From Brachycybe producta (lineage: Eukaryota; Arthropoda; Diplopoda; Playtdesmida; Andrognathidae): a DNA stretch of 64,000 bases. Where the stretch lies: the NCBI GenBank assembly GCA_036925085.1, contig JAUPFP010000008.1, positions 7,130,777 to 7,194,776 of the forward strand, in the 5' to 3' direction. This document shows, piece after piece, positions 35,440-48,096 of the stretch; position 1 is the first letter of the stretch; the number at the start of each line of letters is the position of its first letter. The notes under the pieces were generated by a model. It made no database searches and was not told the origin of the DNA. It worked only from the letters and a program-made list of their open reading frames with translations. The translations under genes were made by a program, and so were the position numbers.

Positions 35440-38400
35440 ATGGCGAGTCCTAGGAAATTTAGCGAAAAGATAGCACTTCACAACCAAAAACAGGCTGAAG
35501 AGACGGCCGCCTTTGAACAAATTATGAGGGAAGTGGGCTGTGCTACAAGGGTGAGTTTTTTTTCATATGTCATCTGTTGTCTTTCGCTTCGTTTTGGGGT
35601 TATATTAAGGGGGTAAAACGGAATGACCTTGCACTAGCGCCCATTCTATCATAGTCCTATGTATATCTGTCCCCCCTTACCCTTTCAAATAGAGAGCCGT
35701 TTGCTCGCTCTTTAGCTATATTTACAATTAAAACGCTCTTAGAACTCAAACGAAGCATTAGCATGTACTCGACTGACATAAGTACATCCTTCCATTTGAT
35801 ATTCTGTCATGTTAATCCTCAGAATTCACTGTCGTTAATTGGTTTTTACACCTTAAAACATGTTGCTTTCTCATTTCTATATTAACCAATCATTTTATAT
35901 TTCATAGGTATTTTAGACAGATACAGAGTCGAACATGACTCAATTTCAAGCCCTTTTAAGAGGAAAATAAGTAGTCGATGTGTAAATTACAATTATGTTT
36001 CACTGTGTGAATTGTTCACGTTTATTTGTTAGGGCAAACATTTTTGTTTTTTATTAGAAATTTGAGTGTTTCAGGAGGGAAAAGTGAAAAAAAAAATTGT
36101 CACATAACACACATGGTTGATAGTGTTTCCATTTTGTGGCTACAGGTGGCGCCCTATTCCAAGAATCAACTTGGATCTTTAGCCCTGAAAGATTAACGGA
36201 ATGAGAGGGTAGGGCATGAGCTGATCGCTTTCAGTTGAATTTTGAGGCATATTTAGTGGACCAATAAGCCATTGAGACATGTTTTAGGGCGAACGAATAT
36301 GACATTTTTTCATGTACAAGGTAGATGTGAATTACCATGTTAGTTCACCCTTATTATTGCGTGTTGTGGCTTCAAAAGTGTGTCATTGTGTCGCTGCCGT
36401 CACTTTTTCTGAAAGGAAGGGTTCAATAGGGTTAAAATGAAGGGGTGGTTGTGTGATGGTGGTGGTTTATAAGGTGGCCAAACATCACCTGTTTACTTTT
36501 CATGAATCTATGCAAATGAGTTAGGTTTAGTGTTAATAAATGAAGGAGGGCGCTGCCTTCTGATTGAAGAATGAGAAATGAATCTCTTCTGTGTACTTAG
36601 TCTTTCAAGGACATTTGAGCCTCCCCCCCCCTCTTCTCTTCATTTTCCGCCTTGTTTCTGTTTATTAATGGCGGACGTTCATCTGTTTACACGCAAACAA
36701 ATATATAGCCACTATAATAACATTTTAATTTATTCAATCTAGAATGCAGGCAAAACTATTCTCGCATTTTGTGTCTCTTGTTCTGTCTACAGTTGGTGGT
36801 TGTTTTTTAGCCCTCTTTCATGCTTATCACGTGGTCCACATTGGGCCCCCGCTTTTTAAATGGCTTTTTAAGTTCCGGGTTTCTCTATAGTTAAATACAT
36901 GTATTCGGTTCGTGTCAGTTTTGAATTTGGTTAATTTATCAGTTGATTGCTATAGAAAGTCTGTGGAGCCACTGTTTCAGTGTGACAGGGTTAATTAATA
37001 TACTTTCCTTCGTCGTAAGAAGAAGCTTGTGACGTCAGAGGGGTTGACGTAAAATTAAGTTTTTTTTTATAAAAACGGAGGGCATTAAACGTTTTAAACA
37101 GTCTAAAACAAAAGGGGGGTTTGTTATTAGTCTTATTGCCCTTTTTTAATCAGATAAAATGATGCAATTTCAAAATTTTTGTCAACCCCTATGACGTCAC
37201 AAGCTTCTTATGATGAGTCACGTATACTTGGGGCGTGTTAACAACTGTCATAAGAAACTACTAGTATATAAATTGCTATAGGAATCCAATGCTACGTCTA
37301 ACCATAGGTCATTATTTAGACTATTATTTATTAATATATCATTCCGCAATACTTTTAAATTACATTCATCGACATTTTCTAGGAAAATACAGTAGACAGC
37401 TCAGTTGTTAGTAGCTTAATCAGGTCAATGATAACTGAATAATTAAAGTTCAATTATCTTTTATTTTTAATGAAAGTATATTTGACTTATATTTGTTTTC
37501 TATTTCTACGCCATTACATTGTGAATTAAAATAATATTCATGGGGCGCACAGTTGTTGTCTTCTTCATAATTAGTTAATTATTTTATTTGTCATATTATG
37601 TCGAAATTTTTGTGTTCCTCCTTCATGTCGATCGAGGCTCTAAAACGTTTTGTGTTCTGTATATTAGACTCATTTCTTCATCCAATTGACCTCCGAACTC
37701 CATAAATGAACATGGCCACACATTTCTAAATTTAAAAATTGCTAACGGGCAACGTTCGAGGCTTATTGTACATTACTTTAAAAAAAACGGTGCTGTATTT
37801 AGGAACAATTTTATAAATAACCATCATCTCTACACAATGGCGATAATCAGTGTCGGCAACTTGGCCCTGTTGCATCGAATTACACATATATTTTGAATTG
37901 TATTCATTCCTCTTATCTGGAGACCTAAATAAAGCCCATGGACTGGACTGGGCTGGCAGTTTTATAAAAACAGGCTATGAACTTTGTAGGGCCTGTTGGA
38001 CTTTTTGGGCTTTGTGGGATGGGCTCAAAATGGGCCATTAAACTCACTAGATTTGTTTAATTCCATTGTTTAAAGAAGAATGGCCACATTACTAAATCCC
38101 AAATTTGAATTTAGAAACGAGGCAAACAACATAGGGACAATGCCACCCTGTTGTCATGCTCAAATTGTATGTCAATGGGCGCGGCCATCTTTAATAAAAT
38201 CTCAACATCTTTGAAGCAGGGGTGAATGGGGACCCCCCTCCCCAAACATACAATCTTTATATAAAATGTAAATGTTACCGCCAACATAAAAAAATGGTAA
38301 TTTTTCTCTGCTATTAAGCAATGTGGAACACTACCAATTTAGTACATCTGTAAAATGACTTAATATTTTATGCATTGTGCAATACGTCTAAAACTGGCCA

Positions 38401-41400
38401 ATGTGCAAAATGTCATTAAATCTAGCGGCGTAATAGCCGCCGTAATATGACGGTAAATGACTACACAGAAAACCGTTTTCATAGATGTAAATGGATGTGG
38501 TTTTCTCGAGAACAACGATAAGCACCACAGCTTTTGAGAAAACCACATCGATTTATATCTATGAAAACGTTTTTTGTGTCGTCATTTACCGTCATATTAG
38601 GGCTGCTATTTTGCGGTACCACCATCTTAGGAAACCCTAGCTTAAGGCGTTTTGTACTGTTGGCTTGTTGATATGGTCATTCTGCACAATATCTAAAATC
38701 ATAGTCAATGTGCAGATTTAATACCAAACTGGTTATTTTGCTTAATTACTATGCAATCTTCAAATTTACTGACTTTCAAGGGGTGTGCATTTGGTGATAA
38801 ATGCTAGATTACAAGATGGGTTTAGCAAAACGTCACCAAATAATCAAGTGAGATTAGGCATTTTTACGAATAGGTTCACGTTTTTTGTCCAAGCGTTGCT
38901 TACATTGCAATTCGTTAGCTAACTATTTGTGTTGTAGAATGTGGACCATATCATGTGTGTATGTTAAGACTGTATGTGACATGCTGTGGCCCGGGGGGGG
39001 TTCATTAATGCCACTGTTATCATTTCATGTATGTTAAATGTGTGTGTTCGTACGTATATGTGGTTCATTTTGCACAATCATATCATACATGAACAAGTGC
39101 TGTTTCCCATTGTTGTTAGGGTGAACCAGTGATACAGAAACATCATCTTCATATCAATCAGTGTTTGGTGTCTTCTTTTCGAGGTGGTTCTTTGCCGAAC
39201 GTCAATCAAATCGGCAACAACTCCATTGACTTGCAGGTAAGAAGGCTAAAAAAAAAGTCCTTCCTTCCTCTGTTAAGAACTGCCACAAGTGATCTACTTT
39301 GTTAAAAAGATGCTTCTTAGTAGAAATGCAACTTGCTAGGCAAATTTGCATCATTGGCTGGCTGGAGTGCGGGGGTGGTTGGAATTAGTTTTCATTCATT
39401 AATTAGTTCTCATCACATTTTGAATTATTTACTCCTTCATGAACTTCAATTGAAATTGATTCCTAATCATTTGCTGCAACAACAAAAAAGTGCAGTAGCA
39501 TAGAAACTAGAAGAGTTAAATGAATGACTAGAAAGTATATTTGTTGTTTAATATCTATATATTGACAATTTCACTTAACACCTTATTCGTTTTTTCACTT
39601 TAAGCTTGAACAAAAAGCTTCTCTTCTGGTGGTGTACGAAAACTTAAAATTTGGCCATTTTCAGATAATTCATAATTTGAGTAACATTTTAGCTTATCCG
39701 TATGTAAATGTTGTTCATAATGTTAAAGTTAAACCTTTCGTTAATTGCAATACATCTAATGCAATTTTTGAACAAATTTGGACGAATTATCTGTTTGATT
39801 AATTATATATTTGCGTGGGGGTTTCTTGGAGAACTTTTTTTGTGAATTTTAACAGTTTTAACTGTTATTGAAGTGGTGGCACTTTAAAAAACTTCAACGT
39901 ATATTGTGTTCTTAGTTATATTGGTGAACGAACACTTCAGACTTCTAGAATCCTTGGATTGAAGTACAACCGGGGGATCGTCTTTGTAACTGATCAGTGA
40001 TCACAGTCAGTCTGCCCTAAGTGTTTTTTTCCCCCTTTAGCTATTGTAATTACTTTGTTGCATGATGATAATCAAGATAAATACATGATGGTAGCACAAC
40101 TAAGAACACTTTATCCCTAGATGGGAATGTTTCCTGCCGGCGCAACTGAATAAGCGCCAAATTGAACAAACGCCAAACTGAATAACCGCCAAATTGAACA
40201 AACGCCAAACTGAATAACCGCCAAATTTTTGGCTTTTATTCAGTTTGGCGTTTCTTCCATTTGGCGTTTGTTCCATTTGGCGTTTATTCAGTTTGGCGGT
40301 TATTCAGGTTTTTTGTAAATTCTGATGGTCCAAATATTGTGAGCTTTTATAGACGTCAGACTGTGCAGATTTACAAACAGAACATCCTAACCTAACCAAT
40401 CCTAACCTAACCAATCCTAACCTAACCAATCCTAACCTAACCAATCCTAACCTAACCTAACCTAACCAATCCTAACCTAACCAATCCTAACCTAACCAAT
40501 CCTAACCTAACCAATCCTAACCTAACCAATCCTAACCTAACCAATCCTAACCTAACCAATCCTAACCGGTTATTCAGTTTGGCGTTTGTTCCATTTGGCG
40601 TTTATTCAGTTTGGCGTTAGTTCAGATTGGCGTTAGTTCAATTTTGCGCTTGATCAGCGCCACCTTCCTGCCATATTAGAGTAAGTTTATCGTGAACGAC
40701 GTTTTTTCTGATCAAATGGAGTTGAAGTACCTCTAAGTTTATCTCTTTATAATTACATTTTTGTAGTCCTTGGGTTTCTTTTGGAGGTCGCTTCTCCCTC
40801 TTCACGTGTGCTAATTCATTTTTGTGTTTTGACACCTTGTTTGGAACTTCTATTCTACTTATTATTCACGGTCCGTCCGTACATTTTGTCCCTGAACACT
40901 GTATTTGAACTCTCTCTCGTCTTTAGTACATTATTAGGTTCTTTATTAAAAAAAAAAAGAAGGAAATCATGATGTAGTGAAATTGGCGTAGAGACTCTGG
41001 TGGAATGTTTTTATTAAAGGGACACCTTAATAGAATAGGACCCAATTCAAGAAGGAAATTTCAAACTTGGAACTTTGAACTTTTAATAATAAAAACCCTC
41101 TAATCAGGATCCCAAAAGTAGAAGTCGATTTTGTTTATTGAGTTTTATTGACACCCTGCTCAGAGGGTTCAAATCGAAGTTCAGGTGCCAAGAGCACTCT
41201 TAAGGTGTAGATTGAATGATTGGTTCCCATTTCTGACTTACAGGTTACATTCTAATTTTAATTGCACTTCTCACTTGCCTCATGGAGGAGGGCATTTCAG
41301 AAAGATAAGAAGACAGTTAATTGTCATATCGTGCTCATAACTTTATAATAATAGTCATAAAAGCAAATTACAAAATACTACTATCATATGTGTATCATAT

Positions 41401-44400
41401 CTTTGTGATTGTCACTGACTATTGTGCAGCAAATGAGACTATTGTAAAATAATTATAAGCAGTGACATCCTAAAGTATAGGTTGTCTTATTTTTGTTTGT
41501 GGCAATTTTTGAGATTTAGCGAGGGTAAAATGTTTTTGTCAGTGAATGCATTGCAAGTAACACCTTTTTGGTAGGTGGTTTTTAAAAGTCTTAAGATTGT
41601 ACTAACAAGTTATTAACATTCAGACCTAAACATAAAGTGACCTAAAGACCAACAGAATAAGCTGTCTTGTAAATAGAACAAGTCATCTTAGGCGTTTTGA
41701 GAATGCTTCTTGAGAACTGTGATGATAGAATAAGTAAACTTAGGTAGGTAATATCTAGGGGTGTCATTACAGAAAGACAATAAGAATGTCATATAGCAGT
41801 AAATTATCATATCTAGCTCATAACCATAACCTTGTAACAATTACAAAAGAAGGTTATAAAATATCATGACGAATATGATATTATGCATAAGAAGTGACAT
41901 TTGAATTTGAAAAATTATTCTGCAAGCAGCAAAAAAAAGGCCTGTGGCAGCGGGACAAAAGTGAGAATGCAGCATACGAAATGCATTGTTAAAACCCAAA
42001 GATATAAACATTAGGACGTTTTTGTAATGAGGCCCCAGGTTATTTAGGTAGTGGAAAGAAACAAGAAATATTTTAATTATGTCTTAACAACCCTAATGAA
42101 TTTCTGATTGGTGAGGATTTGTTTCAGGAAAACTGTCGTGACCACGGGTTACAAACTCATTCGTTTGCGTTGCTCATGACACCCATATCGGTTTCTTTTT
42201 CGTTAACAGAGTGCTCTTACAAGTCTGGAAGACATGAAACAGGGTCGTGATGGTTTGGTTGATCGAGTGTATCGAGACAGCAGGCCACGGCACGTTGGAC
42301 CTCACAGACGACAGTTCGACAAACGAATATCCTTTTTTACTTTAAAATATTATCGTGTTTGTGTGACCACGGTTGTGGTTCCTTAACGGAGGTGTTGATC
42401 TTTCTCGTTCTTCACGTGGACTGTTCTCCGTATAGTTCTCCGTACCTTTCTCCTCCTCCAGACACCAGCTGGAGAAGGACGAACAGTGATTCGGCTCTAC
42501 ATCAAAGTGCGATGAATCCGGCAGATAACTATCACGGTTCCACGACACCTCCTGCAAATAGGAGAAGTGAGTCTCTCTTGTCTTTTAACGCTGTTTTGGG
42601 ATTTTTTTGATAATTTGCATGCCATCATCACTTTTGTCTCTTTTTTTGTTTCTCTTTTTCTCTCTCTTTCTCTCTTTTCTTTTCTTTTTTCCTTTTTATC
42701 CGTCTCTCTTTATGTACAATATAAACAAAACAAAAAACGACCAACGTGTTCAGTGTTGGCATTTCCTCTCCTAGCTCACGAGGACGGTCTCGTCGTCACC
42801 GATGGGATGCAGATGAAGGGGTACTGGGATCCAAAGAAGTTAGTTCCTCCTCCTCACTCTCGACCCAAATCTTGTGAAGTGCCGGGAATAAAGTGGGATT
42901 CACCGTTTTTTTAAATTTTAATTTTACAAACTTAAATTTTGTTTGTTTCTTTGTGTTTTTTTTTTTTGTGTAGCATTTATCCAATGGAACAAGATCCGAA
43001 TCTTGTTCATCTTTCCATTGCCAACAACACAGGTTCGTTACCTGATTTAACGAACCTTCAGTTCCAATCTCCGTTGGCCACTCCCATCGACACAGAGGAT
43101 CAGACGGGATCTCCTTACAGCAACGTACGTTTTGGTTACTTTTTTTAAAGTTTTTATTCTGTCTTTGTTATTTTTGGATCAAAATATGAACACATTTTAG
43201 CTCGAGCTTTTTCATCTTGTTGCTGGTTCTCTTCCCCCTTTTATTCTGTTTCTCTCCTACCTAACTTCCGTCCTGTTTTGCTTGAGCCAAAATATAACCA
43301 CTTCTTGTGATGCTACTTAATGCAGAGCCCCCAACAACAGCTTAGTCCTTCAACTTTGTCCCCAACGTCTTTCACTGCTGCCATGACGGTGTCGCGAGAC
43401 GGTTCCATTGTACAACCTTCTACTGTCAGTGGGGGATCGGGTCCCAATCATCATCATCATCAACAACAACAACAACCGCAACAACCCCCACCTCCTCTTT
43501 CCAGTTCGGGAGCTCCTCAAGCTCAACGGCGGCGATCCCATCACCCAATGCTGACTAATTTAATCATTGGTGGAAGTGCTTTGCAGCAGGCAAGGCTCTT
43601 TATTTATTGGCTCTTATTTTCTACTTGTCTTTAAAAGCGTTCTCTCTCTCTCACTCTCTCGTCTTGGTGTTTGGTGTCGTTTAATACCTTTCTCGTATTC
43701 TTAGCATTGACTACCGCTTGATTTTAGGTTTTAACAGCTTTGATTGTATACTTAAATAGCTAACTAACTGAACAAACGATCAATCTGCTTGTAAAAACGC
43801 CTGATTTGATGTAGTTATCATCTTTTAGTGCAAGTAGTCGTAAGTAGAAGTGCCAATGAATTACTGGGCGGTTTTTCTTTAGAGCTAAGCGTGTATTACG
43901 AGTCAGTTGACATTGCTCTCGTTCTTTCCAAATAAAGGGTCGCTAAAGAAGTAAATTTAGACCCAAATTCAAGAATCTTTTGAACTGGAACCCTTGGAGA
44001 AAAGGCAATACCACAGAGCAGAGCAACTCATTAATTTTTATTTTCGTACGTCGATATTTTTTTAACCCTGCTCGAAGTTGATATTGTATCTTAATAATCA
44101 AGTGTGAATGGAACTACTACTGGAAAGGGTGGAAGAAAACGCAATTGAAATGTTTGCACCGTCTGTAATTTTCAAAGAATTGTTTGGGACACTGTTCATT
44201 ATTGGATTTGATCGGATTAAGCCGTCAAATGCGTTTTGAGCGCCTTTTACAGTAATTACTGTTATTTGATTTTAACGGAAAGGACTTATGGTTATTAGTG
44301 AAATGCTTGTTTGGCTTTTTAACATTGTATTTTAAGGAAATATATAAGTTATGATACTGGAGGAGCTCGAGCTTTCAGGAGAGAGAGACGTAATTCATTG

Positions 44401-47285
44401 GCACTTTTATTCCGTTGTGGCGGCATGGTTGTTCGGGGACTGTTTTATCCAGCATCTACATTATGTCGTATTAGTTAGGATTGTTAGAGTAACTGGATTT
44501 AGTGTGCATTTGTAACAGTGATTTATTTTGTGTGTCATTAATGTAGATAATCATTAATCGCTATTACTAATTAGTAGTATTCTAGGTTTATGTTTTGTGT
44601 TATTTATATATACAGTATAGTAGTGATTCCTCATAGATTTTTGTGTTGCCTGCAATTTGTTCCAGAATTGCCTGCGGGTTCCCCCTTTGCACACCCGATT
44701 TTTACACACATGTAAGGTTGGTTGATAAATCGCGTTATTTTTTTCCATCATTTATTGTTTTTATTTTTTTACGATTTTATCTCTTCTTAATTCAATTTTT
44801 TTATTTTTTCATCTATAAATACGTTTTAAATTCTAAACACTTTCAAAATTAAATCTTTTTCTCCTCGTATCTTGTAATAATTATCTTTTTCAATCTTCTA
44901 AAAGTTTCTTCTGTAGCAGTTCTGCGTTTCATATTTATCACTATTAATTAACGAACCTTTTTACTTTAGGTTTTTAATGTTTATGTTTCTATATCTTATG
45001 CAAAGTCGAAGTTATTGGTTGAGGTATTTAAATAAGTCACTTTACTTTCGTTTTTTCGTTGGGTTTTGGGGCATTGTGATTTTTCGTAGTTTAAAGTGGT
45101 AAGTAAAATTGCCCGTACTGTTTTTTCGGGAGGAACAGTCAAAAATTAAAGTTTGGTAGAAACTAGAGCTTTTATGGGTGTGTTTCGTATTTCTAAATTT
45201 ATGATTGTTTGAAATTTTCATTTTCAAACTGCTATAAACAGTTTATTATTAAACATGGCAATATTTAAAATAAATTTAATCTGATCAGTGATGATCAAAT
45301 TATTTTATTTTAAAATTTGTTTGAATTTTTTTCTAAATGATTCGTTCCAAAAACGTTTGTCTTAAATTTAAACACCCGATAATTACTTTTTTGGCCATCT
45401 TAATTAAGTAGAACCCAACTAGTAATGTCGACTTCGCATTGGAGTATTTTACTTCTAGCGCATGAGTTTTAACCATTTCCTGTTCATTTAACTAGTATTT
45501 AATTCTCCATATTAGTTTGTCAGTTTGTTGTTGTGTTATGCACTTAAGTTTTGGCACTCTTGTGTACTGTTTGCACTTTTGCAAGTTCTTTTTATGGATA
45601 ATGTTGTGTTATTTTTTGGGATTTTCGAAAAATACTTAATTGTTTTATATGTAGGGTATGGCAACTGATTCGACGAGAATTCCAATTGATTCGTACACAC
45701 AACAACAACAACAACAACAACAGCAGCAACAACAGCAGCAGCAACAACATCGTCATCATCACCAGCAACAACAACAACAACAACATCAGGCATCACAGTA
45801 TCAGCAACATCACATGTATCAGCAACAATCTCAACAGCAGCAATTAGGTTTAACTTCCACATCAGATGGATCAACGGTTTGTTTGAAATTGTTTTAAATT
45901 TCTCGCAAGACACGAATTTGGAAAGTGAAGTTTTGTTTGTCGTACCTTTTCAGACTCACATGACTTACCGAAGTAGTAGTCCGGCCGATACGTCATACAG
46001 CGCCCCACAGTCTCCCGTCTCTCAGACGTTATCACCTGTAAGCTCACCTGGCCTTGGTCCTCCACCAAAAGATCCATTTACAGATCAAAGCGTGTATTAT
46101 TTGCAATCGAATGCACAAACGAATGCTTTACAGGAACATTTCCAGCATTTCAATATGGTACTTGTCTCCATATGCTTTATTTATTTTTAAATTTTAACGA
46201 GACAAACTTCAATGTAATTTTTTTATAGGTTGACACTCCGCCAGCATCATCGGTCAGCAATATCTTCCTTTCAGATATCAACAGTTTACAGTATTCCCAA
46301 GTATGTTTGTGGCCTAAATATACTCAATGGCTATGACTAAAATATGGCAAAAGAACTCTGTCCACCTTGCGTTTTGAAAACAACTTTGGTGCCTACGAAA
46401 ATGTTTTAAATTGAAAAAACTGCATATAACTATTTTTTGAAATTCATGAATAATAACAAATTCCAGAGTCATAATATTTTATTTAGCACATTGGGAGCCA
46501 ACGAAGACATTCAATATGTTACATAGTACTTAACGTGCATTCGACTTAGTGGAAACCTACGGAACAAATTAACCACATAAGTTGAGGACTTAACAGTATT
46601 TTAAGAAAACAATAATGGTGGGAAATAAACTTTATGTGATTGCCAACATGGTTGAAAGGTTCCGAGTCACTTTAAGTTGCTTCTTAAATGCAAAATATTC
46701 CGAGTTTGCTTCCGTTATTCTCTTCTATTGTATTTTGCCTCGATATAACCTATTTGATTGCTTCTCGACTGATTTTGGCCTTTGTAATTGTGGGCTTTTC
46801 AGGTTCAGAATGCCGGTTTAGTAGACAGCAGGGATATTCTGGATGGAGGTGGAGGATATTATAGTGTGCTTGACCAGTATTCTCACAATGGTCACTCTAC
46901 GGGACTTTCGTCTCCGGGAGGCAATCAAAACCATCACACGGCACCTCAGACGCCACAAACTCCGAGCAGCATACCGAATATTATTCTGACGGGTTACAAA
47001 TATATGAACATTTTATTTAAAAAAATTTAATTTATCTTAAATTGTTTTATTTTGTCAGATTTCTCATCTGGTGCTGAAGATCCAATGAGTAGGCAAGATT
47101 TTGCAAAGGATCTTGGGTCTGCTATGGTTGGAATAAGTGGTGTTTTTGACTCTGATCTGTTTGTAACGGACGATTTGAAAGCGGGATTGGATCCAATAGA
47201 TTTTGATGGACTTCAGATGTTGACTGATCCCGACATTGTTGCCGATCCGGCAACGGAAGATTCCTTCCGACTGGACAGACTGTAA
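35440..47285 (+). CDS. CRTC: CREB-regulated transcription coactivator
   Basis: CRTC (TORC) shuttles to the nucleus on dephosphorylation and boosts CREB at cAMP-response elements. Twelve exons: 35440-35550, 39120-39236, 42210-42326, 42416-42566, 42775-42892, 42974-43124, 43326-43589, 45655-45876, 45954-46157, 46229-46300, 46803-46992, 47059-47285; 647 residues. The CREB-binding domain opens with [32 protein letters not shown] holds the SIK/AMPK and 14-3-3 serine (Ser139). [22 protein letters not shown] and the acidic C-terminal activation domain ending [13 protein letters not shown] are all conserved. Exon 8 encodes poly-Gln (about residues 359-374) and further Gln/His runs. Intron 3 is a U12-type AT-AC intron and intron 7 has a GC donor. 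Introns 1 (3.6 kb), 2 (3.0 kb) and 7 (2.1 kb) hold mobile-element copies. Vertebrates have three paralogues, so no number is given. Confidence 0.96.
37014..37213. mobile_element. MITE with CRE-containing terminal repeats, copy A
   Basis: The left end GTAAGAAGAAGCTTGTGACG continuing TCAGAGGGGTTGAC (37015-37048) is inverted at the right end 37181-37213 (GTCAACCCCTATGACGTCAC then AAGCTTCTTATG). Each arm carries a perfect TGACGTCA. The interior is AT-rich and non-coding. It lies in CRTC intron 1. A second copy is at 62473-62690. Confidence 0.8.
38432..38610. mobile_element. MITE-like 79 bp inverted repeat
   Basis: Arms 38432-38510 and 38532-38610 are about 90 percent identical as reverse complements, around a 21-base centre. 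It lies in CRTC intron 1. DNA just downstream (near 38703, TAGTCAATGTGCAGATTT) matches 4137-4155, so the surrounding text is itself a dispersed repeat. Confidence 0.75.
40139..40664. mobile_element. hAT-like non-autonomous element with 8 bp target duplication
   Basis: Perfect 8-base direct repeats TTCCTGCC flank it (40131-40138 and 40665-40672). The imperfect terminal inverted repeats begin GGCGC and GGTGGCGC and are built from alternating 15-16-mers of the type GCCAAAYTGAAYAAMC, running right on the left side and inverted on the right. The centre is a CCTAACCTAACCAAT tandem array. Eight-base duplications are typical of the hAT superfamily. No transposase frame exists inside. Confidence 0.8.
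40386..40567 (+). repeat. Tandem array of CCTAACCTAACCAAT
   Basis: About 12 nearly perfect 15 bp units, with one 20 bp variant containing an extra CCTAA near 40446. It forms the core of the element at 40139-40664. It resembles telomeric CCTAA repeats but is interstitial and interrupted by CCAAT in every unit. Confidence 0.9.
41021..41210. mobile_element. MITE, GGGTTC-hairpin family
   Basis: Starts ACACCTTAATAG and ends CTCTTAAGGTGT (inverted). The inside contains AAACTTGGAACTTTGAAC, ACCCTGCTCAGAGGGTTC and CAGGTGCCAAG in the order seen at 59284-59401 and 62305-62440. Confidence 0.65.
42327..42415 (+). other. CRTC: U12-type AT-AC intron of CRTC
   Basis: The intron opens ATATCCTTTT and contains a perfect U12 branch-point consensus TTCCTTAAC at 42379-42387. 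It ends CTTCAC, 29-30 bases after the branch adenosine. Removal joins two phase-0 codons (CGA, GTG) and restores the family alignment QFDKR-VDCSPY leading into [10 protein letters not shown]. No GT-AG alternative keeps the frame. AT-AC introns of this class are spliced by the minor spliceosome (U11/U12, U4atac/U6atac). Confidence 0.92.
43590..45654 (+). other. CRTC: GC-AG intron of CRTC
   Basis: Exon 7 ends CAGCAG and the intron starts GCAAGG, a good GC-donor consensus. It ends TATGTAG before GGT ATG GCA. The join is phase 0 on both sides and no GT donor lies before the in-frame stop at about 43633. It contains a fragment of the GGGTTC-hairpin family near 43935-44100. Confidence 0.75.
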
Positions 47286-48090
47286 TTCAAGAGGGGTAGA
47301 GATTGATGAATTTCAAACCCCTTTTTTGCGTCTGTATGATTGAAAATCTTGAAAAGAAAAAAACGATGCTGTCGACCATCGATTCCGAGCAGCCTCGAGA
47401 CGTCGAGGTCGTAATTTTTTTTATATATATAAGTGATTTCGCCAACTAAAAAAATATAGGTGGGTACAAAAATAACGGGTGCGGTGTCGCTGCTGCTGCG
47501 GTTACCCTCCCTTTTCCTCCATCTTATGTGTGTGTGTTGTGTGATCAAGTTTTCAATTCTCACCAAAAATACATACAGAAAACAATTCCTTTTCTTATCA
47601 ATGTAAATGTCTGTACATATATTTTTCATTATTAACTTTTAGCTCCTTTTTGCTGATGTACCTAATTCCAAGTCATTCAATGATTTCAGTCGTTTATTTT
47701 TTTTTTCTATTACCTTGGTGGTGTTTTCTAAAATTCTTTGTTGTTAGTTGCAAGTCGGGTGGGTGAATGGGTGGGGTACGTGGTACCGTTCGTATATATG
47801 GGTGCTTGTGGTGTTTTTTTTTCAAAAGTGCAATGGATACACCGATTGGCTGTGGCGCCTCTACGTGCCACAGTAAAAGAAAAAAAAATTAATGGAGAGC
47901 TTGTTTTTCTTAAATGTTTTCATGCAACGACAAAAAGCTCATATTAAGACGATTCGATGTTTTTGGGTTACACAAAAACAGTGGCCACCAAAGACAAAAA
48001 CCAGAAAAGAATGGACCTTGGATACCATAAAAGCTAGAAATTTCTCATTGAAATCGTGACTTATCAAAGGATTGTCAAAATGATGTTTAA

Positions 48091-48096
48091 AATAAA
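48091..48096 (+). terminator. CRTC: Candidate CRTC polyadenylation signal
   Basis: First clear AATAAA after the CRTC stop, implying a 3' UTR of about 0.8 kb. Confidence 0.45.

Larger units (their letters stand above)
39237..42209 (+). other. CRTC: CRTC intron 2, repeat-rich
   Basis: This intron of about 3 kb has no coding sequence. It holds a fragment of the CTAGAAGGGTAGC family (39505-39560), the hAT-like element 40139-40664, a GGGTTC-hairpin MITE (41021-41210), and two blocks of the repeat shared with 2150-2760. Confidence 0.6.

Noticed and set aside
40386-40567. CRISPR-like regular repeat array
   Set aside because: The units are contiguous with no spacers; it is a simple minisatellite inside a mobile element in an animal genome.
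45592-45913. Minus-strand Leu/Val-rich frames opposite the poly-Gln exon of CRTC
   Set aside because: Antisense shadows of CAA/CAG repeats.
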